This document shows, piece after piece, positions 34,835-43,990 of a DNA stretch of 64,000 nt. The stretch's first letter is position 1. Each line of letters opens with the position of its first letter. Under the pieces are notes generated by a model. It was given only the letters and a program-made list of their open reading frames with translations, did no database searches and had not been told where the DNA came from. The stretch is from Acidimicrobiaceae bacterium (lineage in GTDB: Bacteria; Actinomycetota; Acidimicrobiia; Acidimicrobiales; RAAP-2). Position numbers and translations under genes: made by a program. The stretch is taken from contig PKXA01000024.1 in NCBI GenBank assembly GCA_003133325.1, positions 1 through 64,000 on the forward strand, in the 5' to 3' direction.

Positions 34835-35220
34835 GCGGAAAGTATGGCCTGTCCGAAAGGGAAGCGTCCGCTCCAGTAACCCCGGCACCACCGATGGTGG
34901 CACACGCCAACGGTCGTCAGCGGGAACTTCGGCCGGATTCAAATGCCAACCACCTCCGCCATGTCTTCGAGGCCTTCGAAATCACCGACCCGGCGGGCAT
35001 GGAGGCGGCATCCGCCCGCAGGCGGTAGCCACGCCGACGTCTACCGGGGAGTCATCGAGAGCCGCCAGTTTCGTCAGTCGACGAGCGCCGATTCTTCGGG
35101 CCATGGACCTACGATTGCACAACAACTGCAGATGATCTGTCCGAAAGGGCGAGCGCCGCGGCGGGCCAGGCGAGGTAGGGTCCCGTGGGTTGGACAGCGG
35201 ATTCGGATCGGAGGTCAGTG

Positions 35221-35595
35221 ATGGAGGTGGTGGTCGACCTGGGTACGGCGGAAGTCGCCCTCCATCAACCCGACGACCTGCAGCGGTTCGCGGTGCGGGC
35301 GGTATCCCCTCGAACCGATGGTGGTGCCTCCGTTGGACAGGCGACGACAGCCCTCGCCTCCCTGGCCGCCGCACTGCGAGAGCACGATATCGGCCGGGTG
35401 GAACCCGATGGGACAGTCTTCATCCCCCCGGACGTGGTGAGGACCTTGGCGGCGCGGGCTGCGACGAACGCAGGCGGCCAACTCCCAGCCGAGTGGGAGA
35501 CCAACTTCGCGTCGATGCTCGAGTTCGCCGTCTCCAAGGGTTGGATCGCCAGCGACGGCGCCATGGCTGCGCATATCGAATGGAGTGATGCCTGA
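35221..35595 (+). CDS. hypothetical protein coupled to an LLM oxidoreductase
   Basis: The ATG at 35221 gives 124 residues: a beta region (MEVVVDLGTAEVALHQPDDLQRFAVRAV), a helix (ATTALASLAAALREHDIG), and VEPDGTVFIPPDVVRTLAARA followed by EWETNFASMLEFAVSKGWI. It is soluble, with no recognised domain. Its TGA overlaps the next ATG (TGATG), so it is made together with the flavin/F420 oxidoreductase and may assist it. Confidence 0.7.
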   Translation: MEVVVDLGTAEVALHQPDDLQRFAVRAVSPRTDGGASVGQATTALASLAAALREHDIGRVEPDGTVFIPPDVVRTLAARAATNAGGQLPAEWETNFASMLEFAVSKGWIASDGAMAAHIEWSDA

Positions 35596-36470
35596 TGCGA
35601 TTCTCTTACGCCGAGTCGATGATCGACCCCACCATGTATCTGCCGCTGGCCCGAGCCGTCGAAGACGCCGGGTACGACGCCATGGTGGTGCCGGACAGCA
35701 TCTGCTACCCGAAGGTGTCCGATTCAACCTATCCGTTCTCGCCCGATCACACCCGCGAGTTCTTGGAGGACAAACCATTCATCGAACCGTTCTCGCTGAT
35801 CCCGGCAATGGGGGCGGTGACCGAGCGGATCCGGTTCATCACCTTTGTGCTGAAGCTCCCCATGCGCCACCCCTTGCTGGTGGCCAAGCAGGCCACCTCG
35901 GTGGCGGTGATGACCCAGAACCGATTGTCGCTGGGGGTGGGCACCAGCCCATGGCCGGAGGACTATCAGTTGTGTGGTGTGCCCTGGGAGGGACGCGGGC
36001 GCCGTATGGATGAGGCCGTCGCCATCGTGCGCGGCCTGTCAGCCGGTGGTTATTTCAGCCACCACGGCGAGGCGTACGACCTCCCCTCGGTGAAGATATC
36101 GCCCACTCCGAGCCAGCCCATCCCGATTCTCATAGGTGGGCATGCTCCCGCTGCGCTGCGCCGTGCTGCTCGAGCCGACGGATGGCTGCACGGTGGGGGT
36201 GACCCGGCCGATCTGCCTGTGCTGCTCGAAAAGCTGAGTCGGATCCGCCAGGAGGAAGGCACCGCTGATCGGCCGTTCGAGGTGCACGTGATCTCAATGG
36301 ATGCCTTCTCCATCGACGGTGTTCGCCGTCTCGAAGAGCAAGGGGTCACCGATGTGATTGTCGGCTTCCGGTGGCCGTACTCGGTCGGACCGGATGCCGA
36401 GACCCTGCAGACAAAGCTGGACAATCTTCGTCGCTTCGCCGACCAAGTGATCAGCAAAGTGGACCCATGA
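35595..36470 (+). CDS. LLM-class F420/flavin-dependent oxidoreductase
   Basis: The 291-residue TIM-barrel protein has the luciferase-like pattern: YLPLARAVEDAGYDAMVVPDS, RIRFITFVLKLPMRHPLLVAKQATSVAVMTQNRLSLGVGTSPW, ERGRRMDEAVAIVRGL-like EGRGRRMDEAVAIVRGL, and PIPILIGGHAPAALRRAARADGW. The family uses F420 or FMN to reduce or oxygenate substrates. It lies in a row with a hypothetical gene and an NTF2-like gene, all with overlapping starts and stops, which suggests one catabolic step or side pathway. Confidence 0.88.
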   Translation: MRFSYAESMIDPTMYLPLARAVEDAGYDAMVVPDSICYPKVSDSTYPFSPDHTREFLEDKPFIEPFSLIPAMGAVTERIRFITFVLKLPMRHPLLVAKQATSVAVMTQNRLSLGVGTSPWPEDYQLCGVPWEGRGRRMDEAVAIVRGLSAGGYFSHHGEAYDLPSVKISPTPSQPIPILIGGHAPAALRRAARADGWLHGGGDPADLPVLLEKLSRIRQEEGTADRPFEVHVISMDAFSIDGVRRLEEQGVTDVIVGFRWPYSVGPDAETLQTKLDNLRRFADQVISKVDP

Positions 36471-36862
36471 CGACAGCCCGGGATCTGGGGAAGGCATCCA
36501 TGGCGGCGGTGGAGGCACACGACCGGGTAGGTTGGCTCGCCCTCTTCGCCGACGACGCCGTCGTCGAGGATCCCATCGGCCCGTCGGTGTTCGACCCCGA
36601 GGGAAAGGGCCACCGTGGCCCCGAGGCCATCGCCGCCTTCTATGACAATGTGATTGCCGCCAACGAATCGATCAAGTTCACCATTCGCCAGTCATTTCTC
36701 TGTGGCGACGAAGTCGCCAATGTCGGGGTGATCCGGATCACCTTCGCCGGTGGCTCCGCGGTGGAGGTGGACGGGGTCTACACCTACCGCTGCTCGCCCA
36801 ATGGGAAGATCGCCGCGCTGCGAGCCTATTGGGAGGCCGACGCCGTCCGCTCGATCACCTAG
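36467..36862 (+). CDS. NTF2-like (SnoaL/ketosteroid-isomerase fold) protein
   Basis: The 131-residue protein has the cone-shaped NTF2 pattern: an N-terminal helix (MAAVEAHDRVGWLALFADDAVVEDPIGPS), GPEAIAAFYDNVIAANESIKF, and strands INITFAGGS-like IRITFAGGSAVEVDGVYTYRC with an end in LRAYWEAD. DPIGPS and the Asp positions are as in steroid delta-isomerase-like proteins. The ATG overlaps the LLM stop (ATGA). A role in isomerising or hydrolysing a steroid-like or polyketide-like intermediate is possible. Confidence 0.82.
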   Translation: MTTARDLGKASMAAVEAHDRVGWLALFADDAVVEDPIGPSVFDPEGKGHRGPEAIAAFYDNVIAANESIKFTIRQSFLCGDEVANVGVIRITFAGGSAVEVDGVYTYRCSPNGKIAALRAYWEADAVRSIT

Positions 36863-36890
36863 CGCCTCAGTCTCGGAGCCGGTCTCCGGG

Positions 36891-37997
36891 CTAGCTGGTG
36901 AACCCGTACTGATGGTGGGGTCCCATCACCGCACATTCGAACATCCCGTAGCCGACCTGCCCCTGGTAGGTGAACTTGGCCGCGTACTCGGTCAGGCCCC
37001 AGTCCATGTACGACGCGTCGGTGGCGGGGATCTCCTGTCCCTGGACCACCAGGTCGCCCTGGTACATCCCGTGTTTCCAATCAGGCTCGAGCCCGTATCC
37101 GGTTCCCAGTAGCAGGGGGAACGCCAGCAACGTTTCGACCTCGACTTCTGCCGTCTTCTTCCCTCGGGCGCCGAAATAGGAAAGGGTGGCGCCGATGACC
37201 TTGCGGGTGCCGGGCTCAAAGCGGAGGTCGTGCTCGGGGCGCCCCAGCCACTCGGGCTCCCGACCTGAGCCCACCGGGAAGGCTCGATGGGCGTCACTCA
37301 TGACGCGTTCTCCGTCCGGTCGCTCCTGGATGATGGTGACCAGCGCGTGGTCTTCGAATCGGACCGGTGCATAGATCCAAAAGAATCCACTGGTGGTGTC
37401 GGTCACCCGAATTCCGGGGTGCTCCGACTCTCCGACCGGCCGAATTCCCCACGAGCGGTCACGCGATCCCCACCAGCGGTCGGGGGTGAGGGTGATCTCG
37501 CGGTCGCCGACCTTCAATATCCCGGTCCACGAGCCGGTTTGCGCGAATCGGGTGGAGTCGAACGTCACCCGGCTGAACTGACGATCGAAGTGGCGTGACT
37601 CCAGGAGAGCTTCGGAGAAACCCTCGTAGACAGCATCGAGTTCGATACCGTGCCCATTGGGTTCCACCACCACCCGTACCCGCTTCAGACCCTCTTGGAC
37701 CTCCACCCGGATCGGCCCCACCGAGGCGTCCATCCGGTCGTTTCCCAGGGTCCTCGACGAGCGGATCACCCGGTGGTTGTCCCCCCACAGCACCGAAACA
37801 AAGGCGTCGGCCACGCTGAGGTTCGGGTAGTGACCGACGCCGATGACAGCAAACAGCTCCTCGTCGGTGCCGTGGACGTCGCCGGTCCCGTGGATATTGA
37901 AGTAATAGCGATCGTAGAAGTTCCGGTCCGATGTCTGCACGAAGCGCATCGGCTCGGAAATCTGGTGCACCGGATAGTCGTCAAGGGGAGAGAGCAC
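36891..37997 (-). CDS. conserved hypothetical beta-rich protein (possibly CrtC/AttH-like)
   Basis: From the GTG at 37997 the protein has 368 residues, rich in beta strands and aromatics. It contains TSDRNFYDRYYFNIHGTGD near the start, ITLTPDRWWGSRDRSWGIRP in the middle and ALVTIIQERPDGERVM later. The two-lobed beta layout with a W-G-S-R-D-R-S-W-G motif recalls the CrtC/AttH lipocalin-like family often found beside steroid or terpenoid catabolism genes. The frame is open to 38462, but that part overlaps the ALDH gene. The function is not known. Confidence 0.65.
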   Translation of the reverse strand: MLSPLDDYPVHQISEPMRFVQTSDRNFYDRYYFNIHGTGDVHGTDEELFAVIGVGHYPNLSVADAFVSVLWGDNHRVIRSSRTLGNDRMDASVGPIRVEVQEGLKRVRVVVEPNGHGIELDAVYEGFSEALLESRHFDRQFSRVTFDSTRFAQTGSWTGILKVGDREITLTPDRWWGSRDRSWGIRPVGESEHPGIRVTDTTSGFFWIYAPVRFEDHALVTIIQERPDGERVMSDAHRAFPVGSGREPEWLGRPEHDLRFEPGTRKVIGATLSYFGARGKKTAEVEVETLLAFPLLLGTGYGLEPDWKHGMYQGDLVVQGQEIPATDASYMDWGLTEYAAKFTYQGQVGYGMFECAVMGPHHQYGFTS

Positions 37998-38124
37998 AAT
38001 CGGGAGCGTACCGGCCTCGGCGAAGCCGAGTCGGGTCGGCCCGCACCCCCGGCTGTCCCTGCCGGTCCCCTCCTGGCTACGATCGGGGTATCGGAGTAGA
38101 ACCGGTTCCATCGAGGGAGGGCCC

Positions 38125-39582
38125 ATGAAGTCGTACGATCGTCTGTTCATCGGGGGGGAATGGGTCGAACCGTCCTCGTCATCCACGTTCGACGTGGTGT
38201 CGCCCTCCAACGAGGAGCTGGTGGGCCGGGTTCCCGAGGCGCAGAATGCCGACATCGACCGGGCGGTATCGGCGGCACGTGAAGCCTTTGACCACGGCCC
38301 TTGGCCGCACATGACCCCCGCTGAGCGTGCAGTGGTCCTGACCAAGGCGGCGGATGCCATCCGCAACGACATGCAAGGTATCGCCGAGCTGATCTCCAAC
38401 GAGATGGGCTCGCCGGTGGCATGGGGCACCTTGGCCCAGGTGTTTGCCCCGACCATGATCATGGATTACTACGCCGGGCTCGGTTCCACCTTCGCCTTCG
38501 ACACAGTGAAGGACGGACTTCTCGGTCCGGTGATGGTGACCAAGGAGCCGGTCGGCGTGGTGGCGGCCATCACCCCGTGGAACGTGCCGCTGTTTTTGGC
38601 CGCGGCCAAACTGTCCCCGGCGTTGCTGGCTGGTTGCGCGGTGGTATTCAAGCCGGCACCCGAGACCCCCCTCGACGCCAACGTGTTGGCCGAGATTCTG
38701 GCTGAGGCCGGGCTGCCCAAGGGGGTCCTGAGTGTGGTGCCGGCCGGCCGGGAAGTCGGCGAGTACCTGGTGAATCATCCCGGGGTGGACAAGGTGTCCT
38801 TCACCGGCTCCTCGGTTGCCGGACGCAAGATCGGCGCCGCCTGCGGGGCCAACCTCAAGCGGGTCAGCCTCGAACTCGGTGGGAAATCGGCCGCCATTCT
38901 GCTGGATGACGTGGACCTCGATGTCACGTTGCCCCTGATGATGCCCAATGCCATCATGAACAACGGCGAAGCCTGCATCTCCCTCACCCGTATCCTCGCA
39001 CCCCGCGACCGATATGCCGAGGTGAGTGAAGCGCTGGTCGAGCAGGTCCGAGCCATGAAGGTAGGGGACGCCCTCGATCCCACCACCGAGGTCGGACCGC
39101 TGGTGGCCGAACGCCAGCGCGAGCGGGTGGAGAGCTACATCCGCATCGGAGAGGAAGAGGGAGCGAAGATCGCCATCGGCGGCGGTCGCCCCGAGGGATT
39201 CGACAAGGGATGGTTCGTTGAGCCAACCGTCTTCGTCGATGTTGACAACTCCATGCGTATCGCCCGAGAGGAGATCTTCGGTCCGGTGCTGTCGCTCATC
39301 CCTTATGACGACGAGGCTGACGCCGTGCGGATCGCCAACGACTCCGACTACGGCCTGTGCGGAGCGGTCTATAGCCGCGACAATGACCGTGGTCTCGGTG
39401 TGGCCCGACAGGTTCGCACCGGCACCTACATGGTGAACTCCAACATCCCCATCGACTTCTCGTCCCCCTTCGGCGGTTACAAGGCATCAGGGGTGGGTCG
39501 TGAGTTCGGTGAGGACGGCCTCGAGTTGTTCCTCGAGAAGAAGACCATCACCCTTCCGGCGGGCTATTACCCGTCAGTCTGA
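38125..39582 (+). CDS. NAD(P)-dependent aldehyde dehydrogenase
   Basis: The 485-residue protein matches the ALDH superfamily: AAITPWNVPLFLAAAKLSPALLAGCAVVFKPAPETP for cofactor binding, VDKVSFTGSSVAGRKIG, general-base Glu in RVSLELGGKSAAI, catalytic Cys in NNGEACISLTRI, and EEIFGPVLSLIPYDDEADAV. It oxidises aldehydes to acids in the cytosol; the substrate is open. The position near LLM, NTF2-like and APH-fold genes suggests a degradative cluster. It is divergent from the beta-rich hypothetical gene. Confidence 0.93.
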   Translation: MKSYDRLFIGGEWVEPSSSSTFDVVSPSNEELVGRVPEAQNADIDRAVSAAREAFDHGPWPHMTPAERAVVLTKAADAIRNDMQGIAELISNEMGSPVAWGTLAQVFAPTMIMDYYAGLGSTFAFDTVKDGLLGPVMVTKEPVGVVAAITPWNVPLFLAAAKLSPALLAGCAVVFKPAPETPLDANVLAEILAEAGLPKGVLSVVPAGREVGEYLVNHPGVDKVSFTGSSVAGRKIGAACGANLKRVSLELGGKSAAILLDDVDLDVTLPLMMPNAIMNNGEACISLTRILAPRDRYAEVSEALVEQVRAMKVGDALDPTTEVGPLVAERQRERVESYIRIGEEEGAKIAIGGGRPEGFDKGWFVEPTVFVDVDNSMRIAREEIFGPVLSLIPYDDEADAVRIANDSDYGLCGAVYSRDNDRGLGVARQVRTGTYMVNSNIPIDFSSPFGGYKASGVGREFGEDGLELFLEKKTITLPAGYYPSV

Positions 39583-39754
39583 TCGGGACGGGATCAGCCG
39601 TGCCGGTGGCGGTGGCGACCCGCCAGCAGGTCGAGTACTGACCGCGGCGGCATGAGCCGCTCCCCGCTTCACTGGTAGGTCTGCGAAACTGTGACGGTCA
39701 ACTTGCCGGCCTGACCAGACCGGTTCTCGATCGAGTCCGGAGGCGTCTGCCAAG

Positions 39755-41914
39755 ATGAGTCCTGCTGCCTACGCGGCTGGCAACAAACCACTCAAGGATG
39801 CGGTGACCTCCACCGTGGCCCGTGGTCGAACCATCACCTTCGGATTCATTCCCGCCCTCGACGGGCTGCGGGCACTGGCTGTCCTCGGCGTGATGATGTA
39901 CCACGGGGGGGTCCCCATTCTGGGGGGTGGGTTCCTCACCATCGACGTATTCTTCGTCCTTTCGGGATTTCTGATCACGTCTCTGTTGGTCGGGGAGTGG
40001 CGGAAGAAGCTGACGATCCAGCTCGGGAAGTTCTGGGCCCGCCGGGCCCGACGTCTGCTGCCGGCCCTGTTCGTGATGTTGATCGGGGTGGCCATCTACG
40101 CCAAGGTCTTCGCACCCCTGGGAGAGTTCGCCAATCTCCGCCTCGACTCGCTGTCCGCTCTGTTCTACGTGGCGAACTGGCACTTCATATTCGCCGGAAC
40201 CAACTATTTCAACCTCACTGCTCACCCGTCACCGCTCCAGCACATGTGGTCGCTCTCGATCGAGGAGCAGTTCTACATTGTGTGGCCTCCGGTGGTGTTT
40301 GTCATGTTGTATCTGGGCAACAAACTGCAGGCCTCACGCCGGTTGTGGCCGTTGTTCGCCACCGCGGTGGTGGGGGCCATCGGATCCGCGGTCGACATGG
40401 GCCTCCTCTATCACGGGCCGGCGTCAGTCATGCGTGTCTATGAAGGTACCGACACCCGTTCCCAGGATCTCCTGGTCGGCGCGGCGTTGGCCGTTGGTAT
40501 GGCCATGTGGGCCCAGCACCGCCGAACCCTCCCCGAGGACATGCGTCCACGTGGTGGTTCGGAAGGACCGGTGGCCCCGACCCACCGGCGTGATCTCCGC
40601 CGCCAGCGAATTGCCGGGGTCACACCGATCGCGGCCTGGGAGATCACGGCCGGCCGTTGGCGTACGGCACTCGGAGTTGTCGGGTGGATGACCATCGCCG
40701 CCTTCGCCTACCTCTGGTCCCATCTTTCGGAACCCACCGCGTTTCTCTTCCGAGGGGGCTTTTTTTTGGTGGCAGTGGGGGTGGCCATCGTCATCTTTAC
40801 CGCGGTGACCAACCAGCTCGGATCGGTGTCTCGAGCGCTCGGCAACCCGGTCTTGCAGTACGTGGGAAAGATCTCCTATGGCACCTATCTGTGGCACTTC
40901 CCGCTGTTTGCGATGTTATCGGCTTCGAGCCTGCATTTGATCGGCTACCCACTCCTGGTCATCCGGATCGGGGTCACGTTGTTGGTCGCCACTATCTCGT
41001 TCTATCTGGTGGAAGAGCCCATCCGTCGGGGCAGGATGCGCTCTCTTACCGAATGGCGGGCATGGTTGATGACGTCGGGTGCCGTCCTCGGGGTGGTGGT
41101 GGTCACGATGGTGGCCACGCTGCCATCAGCGGCCGACGCCGCTCCAACTGCGATCGCCAGGCTGCCGGGGGCACAGTACAGCGGGCCTCCGGTAAAACTG
41201 GCCATCTTCGGCGATTCGGTGGCATCCCGACTGGCATCGGCTATGTCGCTCAACAATCTCCAGCAGACCTACGACGTCAATCTCGACAATGGAGCCCTCA
41301 TCGGCTGTGGCGTCGTCCGCAGTACCGAATACATCAGCCACGGGGTCCCGGATCCGATGGACGGACCGTGTAATTCAAATTCTCCCGTGTCCCAGCAATG
41401 GCCGGCTGAGTGGGCCGGGGACCTCCAGCGGTTCCAACCCAATGTGGTGGCCGTCTTGGTGGGCCGTTGGGAGATCAGCGACCGGCTCATCAACGGTCAC
41501 TGGATGCATATCGGTGAGCCGACCTTCGACGCCATTCTCAAGCAGTCATTGGAACAGGCGGTCACCGTCGGTACGTCGACCGGGGCAGCGATGATGCTGA
41601 TGACGGCTCCGTGTTTCGACTCGGGCGAACAGGGCAACGGGAAACCATGGCCTGAAGACTCGGCCATCCGATTGACGGAGTACAACACCATCCTTCGTCA
41701 GGTGGCGGCCGAACATCCCGCCACGGTAGAGGTAGACGACTTTGGAGCACAATTGTGTCCCGGTGGGCGCTTCGCCCTGTCTCTCGATGGGATTCAGATC
41801 CGCGACGCCGATGGCATTCACATCGTGCCGACCGCGGCAGCGGGGCAGTGGCTCGACGCGCGCGCGTTGCCCGAAGCTGTCAATCTGGGCCGCCTACAGA
41901 TGGAGCGCCAGTGA
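39755..41914 (+). CDS. acyltransferase-3 membrane protein with C-terminal SGNH-like domain (OafA/YrhL type)
   Basis: The 719-residue protein has about ten membrane helices of Acyl_transf_3 with IPALDGLRALAVLGVMMYHGG (catalytic His), FFVLSGFLITSLL, and LQHMWSLSIEEQFYIVWP. A short linker carries one more membrane helix (LMTSGAVLGVVVVTMVATLP). The outer domain begins VKLAIFGDSVASRLASAM (Ser of the SGNH motif). Such proteins acetylate cell-wall polysaccharides, glycolipids or secreted products. No sugar cluster is adjacent, so the acceptor is unknown. Confidence 0.9.
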   Translation: MSPAAYAAGNKPLKDAVTSTVARGRTITFGFIPALDGLRALAVLGVMMYHGGVPILGGGFLTIDVFFVLSGFLITSLLVGEWRKKLTIQLGKFWARRARRLLPALFVMLIGVAIYAKVFAPLGEFANLRLDSLSALFYVANWHFIFAGTNYFNLTAHPSPLQHMWSLSIEEQFYIVWPPVVFVMLYLGNKLQASRRLWPLFATAVVGAIGSAVDMGLLYHGPASVMRVYEGTDTRSQDLLVGAALAVGMAMWAQHRRTLPEDMRPRGGSEGPVAPTHRRDLRRQRIAGVTPIAAWEITAGRWRTALGVVGWMTIAAFAYLWSHLSEPTAFLFRGGFFLVAVGVAIVIFTAVTNQLGSVSRALGNPVLQYVGKISYGTYLWHFPLFAMLSASSLHLIGYPLLVIRIGVTLLVATISFYLVEEPIRRGRMRSLTEWRAWLMTSGAVLGVVVVTMVATLPSAADAAPTAIARLPGAQYSGPPVKLAIFGDSVASRLASAMSLNNLQQTYDVNLDNGALIGCGVVRSTEYISHGVPDPMDGPCNSNSPVSQQWPAEWAGDLQRFQPNVVAVLVGRWEISDRLINGHWMHIGEPTFDAILKQSLEQAVTVGTSTGAAMMLMTAPCFDSGEQGNGKPWPEDSAIRLTEYNTILRQVAAEHPATVEVDDFGAQLCPGGRFALSLDGIQIRDADGIHIVPTAAAGQWLDARALPEAVNLGRLQMERQ

Positions 41915-42030
41915 CAGCGATCCTCAGCGTCGTCCTCCACCCTGGCTGGGTAATCGGGTCGGGTCGATGGCCCGGTCGGGTCGGTCTTCTGCTGAATGCT
42001 TCGGGTGACCGGGCCGGGTTCAAGTTCCGC

Positions 42031-42495
42031 TTATCCGGTTGACGAGTTGCCAGGAACCGTGGCCGGTGGCGGGACGGTGGCCGGTGGCGGAATGGACGAG
42101 GGCGGGGGCGGCTGAAACGGATTGGATTGATTGGCCACGACACACTGGTCGGTCAGCGCGGAGATCAAGTCGGACTCGGGGACCCGGCTGCTCTCCGACA
42201 CCGTGGTCATCAGGGCTTGCCATTGGGCGTCCTTCCCGGCAGCCTGGGCGGCGAGTGGAAGTGAATCCCGGAGTTGGATATACGCCTGTTGCGTGAGCTC
42301 TGCTGAACGGGTGCTATCCGATTCCGATGACGCCTGTTTGTAGAGGGTGATCGATCGATCGATATGGACACACGCGGATCGCGCAAGTGATACGCCGCTG
42401 CTGCTGCATGCCGCTAGTCCGATCCCGCACCCCATGATGATGACGAGCCCAGTGGCCCGGCGGGGTAGGGCCCGACCGATTCGACGGATGCTCAC
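42031..42495 (-). CDS. small lipoprotein with proline-rich tail
   Basis: The GTG at 42495 gives 154 residues: basic start MSIRRIGRALPRR, a hydrophobic helix (GLVIIMGCGIGLA) and lipobox LAACSSS, then a helical domain (ARSACVHIDRSITLYKQASS, AELTQQAYIQLRDSLPLAAQ). The end is low-complexity Pro repeats (PPPATVPPPATVP). It probably sits on the outside of the membrane. The start overlaps the stop of the upstream gene (GTGA), so the two are coupled. The function is unknown. Confidence 0.7.
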   Translation of the reverse strand: MSIRRIGRALPRRATGLVIIMGCGIGLAACSSSGVSLARSACVHIDRSITLYKQASSESDSTRSAELTQQAYIQLRDSLPLAAQAAGKDAQWQALMTTVSESSRVPESDLISALTDQCVVANQSNPFQPPPPSSIPPPATVPPPATVPGNSSTG

Positions 42496-43049
42496 TCCAA
42501 CCAGCCGCTGGCTGAGTCGAGGAGGTAGCGGCTGACGGCCAGGCATCTGTCGAAGACATCGCACATCATCTCTTCACCAGCCAAGACCCGGGTCAACGAG
42601 ACAGGGGAGCGGGCCACGATGGTGAGCCGGCGCTCGGCGGCATCGGTGGCCGAGGCGTAGGAATCAATGGCAGACACTTCGAGTGGGAGTTCGATCTCGC
42701 CAATCCCAGCCAGGTCGATGGCCAGGCGAAGAAGATCAGGACCATGGGGAAGGGGTGGGAGGGCCCAGGTAAAGGTCAGCGGAAAGTGGAACTCATCGGG
42801 AGGATCCTCGTCCTCGGCGAGCCCGAATACGGCATCCTCGAACGAGAGCAGGGTGCGGGGGTCGACCTCAAGGGCGAGGTGAAGGTCGATAGGGCCCCCG
42901 CAACCATCCTCGGGGTGGAGGTCGACTTCCCATACTTGGCGAAGGGAGTAGGTCTCAACGAAATGGCGCTCGTCGTGAACATGGAAACCATGGTCAACGG
43001 AGTGATCCTTGAGGTCGGCCACGTATCCGGCCACATCGATAACTGCCAC
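42492..43049 (-). CDS. hypothetical protein (metal-poor beta domain)
   Basis: The 185-residue soluble acidic protein (VDLHPEDGCGGPIDLHLALEVDPRTLLSFEDAVFGL; FHFPLTFTWALPPLPHGPDLLRLAIDLAGIGEIELPLEVS) ends in a helix with MMCDVFDRCLAVSRYLLDSA. It resembles actinobacterial proteins of unknown role encoded beside a small lipoprotein, as here. It is divergent from the inositol-phosphatase family gene, 48 bp apart. Confidence 0.65.
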   Translation of the reverse strand: MAVIDVAGYVADLKDHSVDHGFHVHDERHFVETYSLRQVWEVDLHPEDGCGGPIDLHLALEVDPRTLLSFEDAVFGLAEDEDPPDEFHFPLTFTWALPPLPHGPDLLRLAIDLAGIGEIELPLEVSAIDSYASATDAAERRLTIVARSPVSLTRVLAGEEMMCDVFDRCLAVSRYLLDSASGWLE

Positions 43050-43097
43050 AGGACCGCCAGCCTACCGGTCCTGGTTCGCCTCCAGTAGCGTCGGGTT

Positions 43098-43859
43098 GTG
43101 AACGATGAAACGCTCCTGGCCGTACTCCATGACGCCGCCACTGCAGTAGCTGAGGTTTTGGCCGGGTTGGGAGACTGGGGTCTGGCCGGAACCAGAGACG
43201 GCCAGTACCTGTCGGATCTGGCCGCCGATGCCGCTGCGATGGCCGTTCTCGAAAAGGCGGGCCTGGGTGTGATGTCCGAAGAGTCGGGCCGGCATGGGGG
43301 TGATCGCGATGTCGTGGTCGTGCTGGATCCGGTGGATGGCTCGACCAACGCGTCGCGTGGGATCCCCTGGTATGCGACAAGCCTGTGCGCAGTGGATGGA
43401 GATGGGATTCGGGCGGCGGTGGTGGTGAACCAGGCGTCGGGTGTGCGTTTTGAAGCCTCCCGGGGCGGCGGAGCTCGGCGCGATGGAGATCGAATTCAAC
43501 CCTCGGGATGCAGGTCGCTGGGGGAGGCGATCATCGGGTTTTCTGGGTACCCGCCCACCTATTTCGGCTGGTCCCAGTACCGGGGCCTGGGGTCGGCCGC
43601 GCTTGATCTCTGTGCGGTGGCCGAGGGGGTTCTCGACGGTTACGCAGTCGTCGGGGGTTCTTCGCTCGGAAGTTGGGACTACCTGGGCGGCATGTTGGTG
43701 TGTGTCGAGGCGGGTGCCGTCGTTCGAGAATCGCAGGACCGGGAGTTGGTCACGCTGTCCTATGTCGATCGGCGTACTCCGCTGGCCGCAGCCACACCCG
43801 AGCTGTTGATTGAATTGGGCAAAGCTTCGGCGGGTAGCGTTGTGCCTCCGGGCGTTTAG
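43098..43859 (+). CDS. inositol monophosphatase family protein
   Basis: The 253-residue protein has the IMPase metal sites: VMSEESG (Glu of the first motif), DVVVVLDPVDGSTNASRG (DPxDGTxN type) and SWDYLGGMLVCVEAGAVV (WD motif). The family dephosphorylates inositol phosphates, PAP or fructose-1,6-bisphosphate with Mg2+. The last few codons and the TAG overlap the 5' end of tRNA-Val by 10 bp, so the C-terminal ...PPGV may be an accident of tRNA position or of a past recombination. Confidence 0.88.
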   Translation: MNDETLLAVLHDAATAVAEVLAGLGDWGLAGTRDGQYLSDLAADAAAMAVLEKAGLGVMSEESGRHGGDRDVVVVLDPVDGSTNASRGIPWYATSLCAVDGDGIRAAVVVNQASGVRFEASRGGGARRDGDRIQPSGCRSLGEAIIGFSGYPPTYFGWSQYRGLGSAALDLCAVAEGVLDGYAVVGGSSLGSWDYLGGMLVCVEAGAVVRESQDRELVTLSYVDRRTPLAAATPELLIELGKASAGSVVPPGV

Positions 43860-43923
43860 CTCAGTTGGTTAGAGCAGCTGCCTTACAAGCAGCAGGCCGT
43901 GGGTTCGAGTCCCTCAGCGCCCA
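43850..43923 (+). tRNA. tRNA-Val (anticodon TAC)
   Basis: The cloverleaf is complete: acceptor GGGCGTT/AGCGCCC, D arm GCTC...GAGC, anticodon stem GCTGC/GCAGC with TAC at 43884-43886, T arm GTGGG...CCCTC, and discriminator A. No CCA is encoded. The last bases (CTCAGCGCCCACA) are repeated directly after the gene. Confidence 0.92.
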
Positions 43924-43939
43924 CACCTCAGCGCCCACA
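43914..43939 (+). repeat. tandem copy of the tRNA-Val 3' end
   Basis: CTCAGCGCCCACA occurs at 43914-43926 and again at once, preceded by C, up to 43939. Duplication of a tRNA 3' end is what remains when an element has integrated there and been lost, though slippage is also possible. Confidence 0.5.
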
Positions 43940-43990
43940 AGATCAGCTTGCACCAACCGGATGCGGCCGACCCGTTGCCCGGCACGACCA

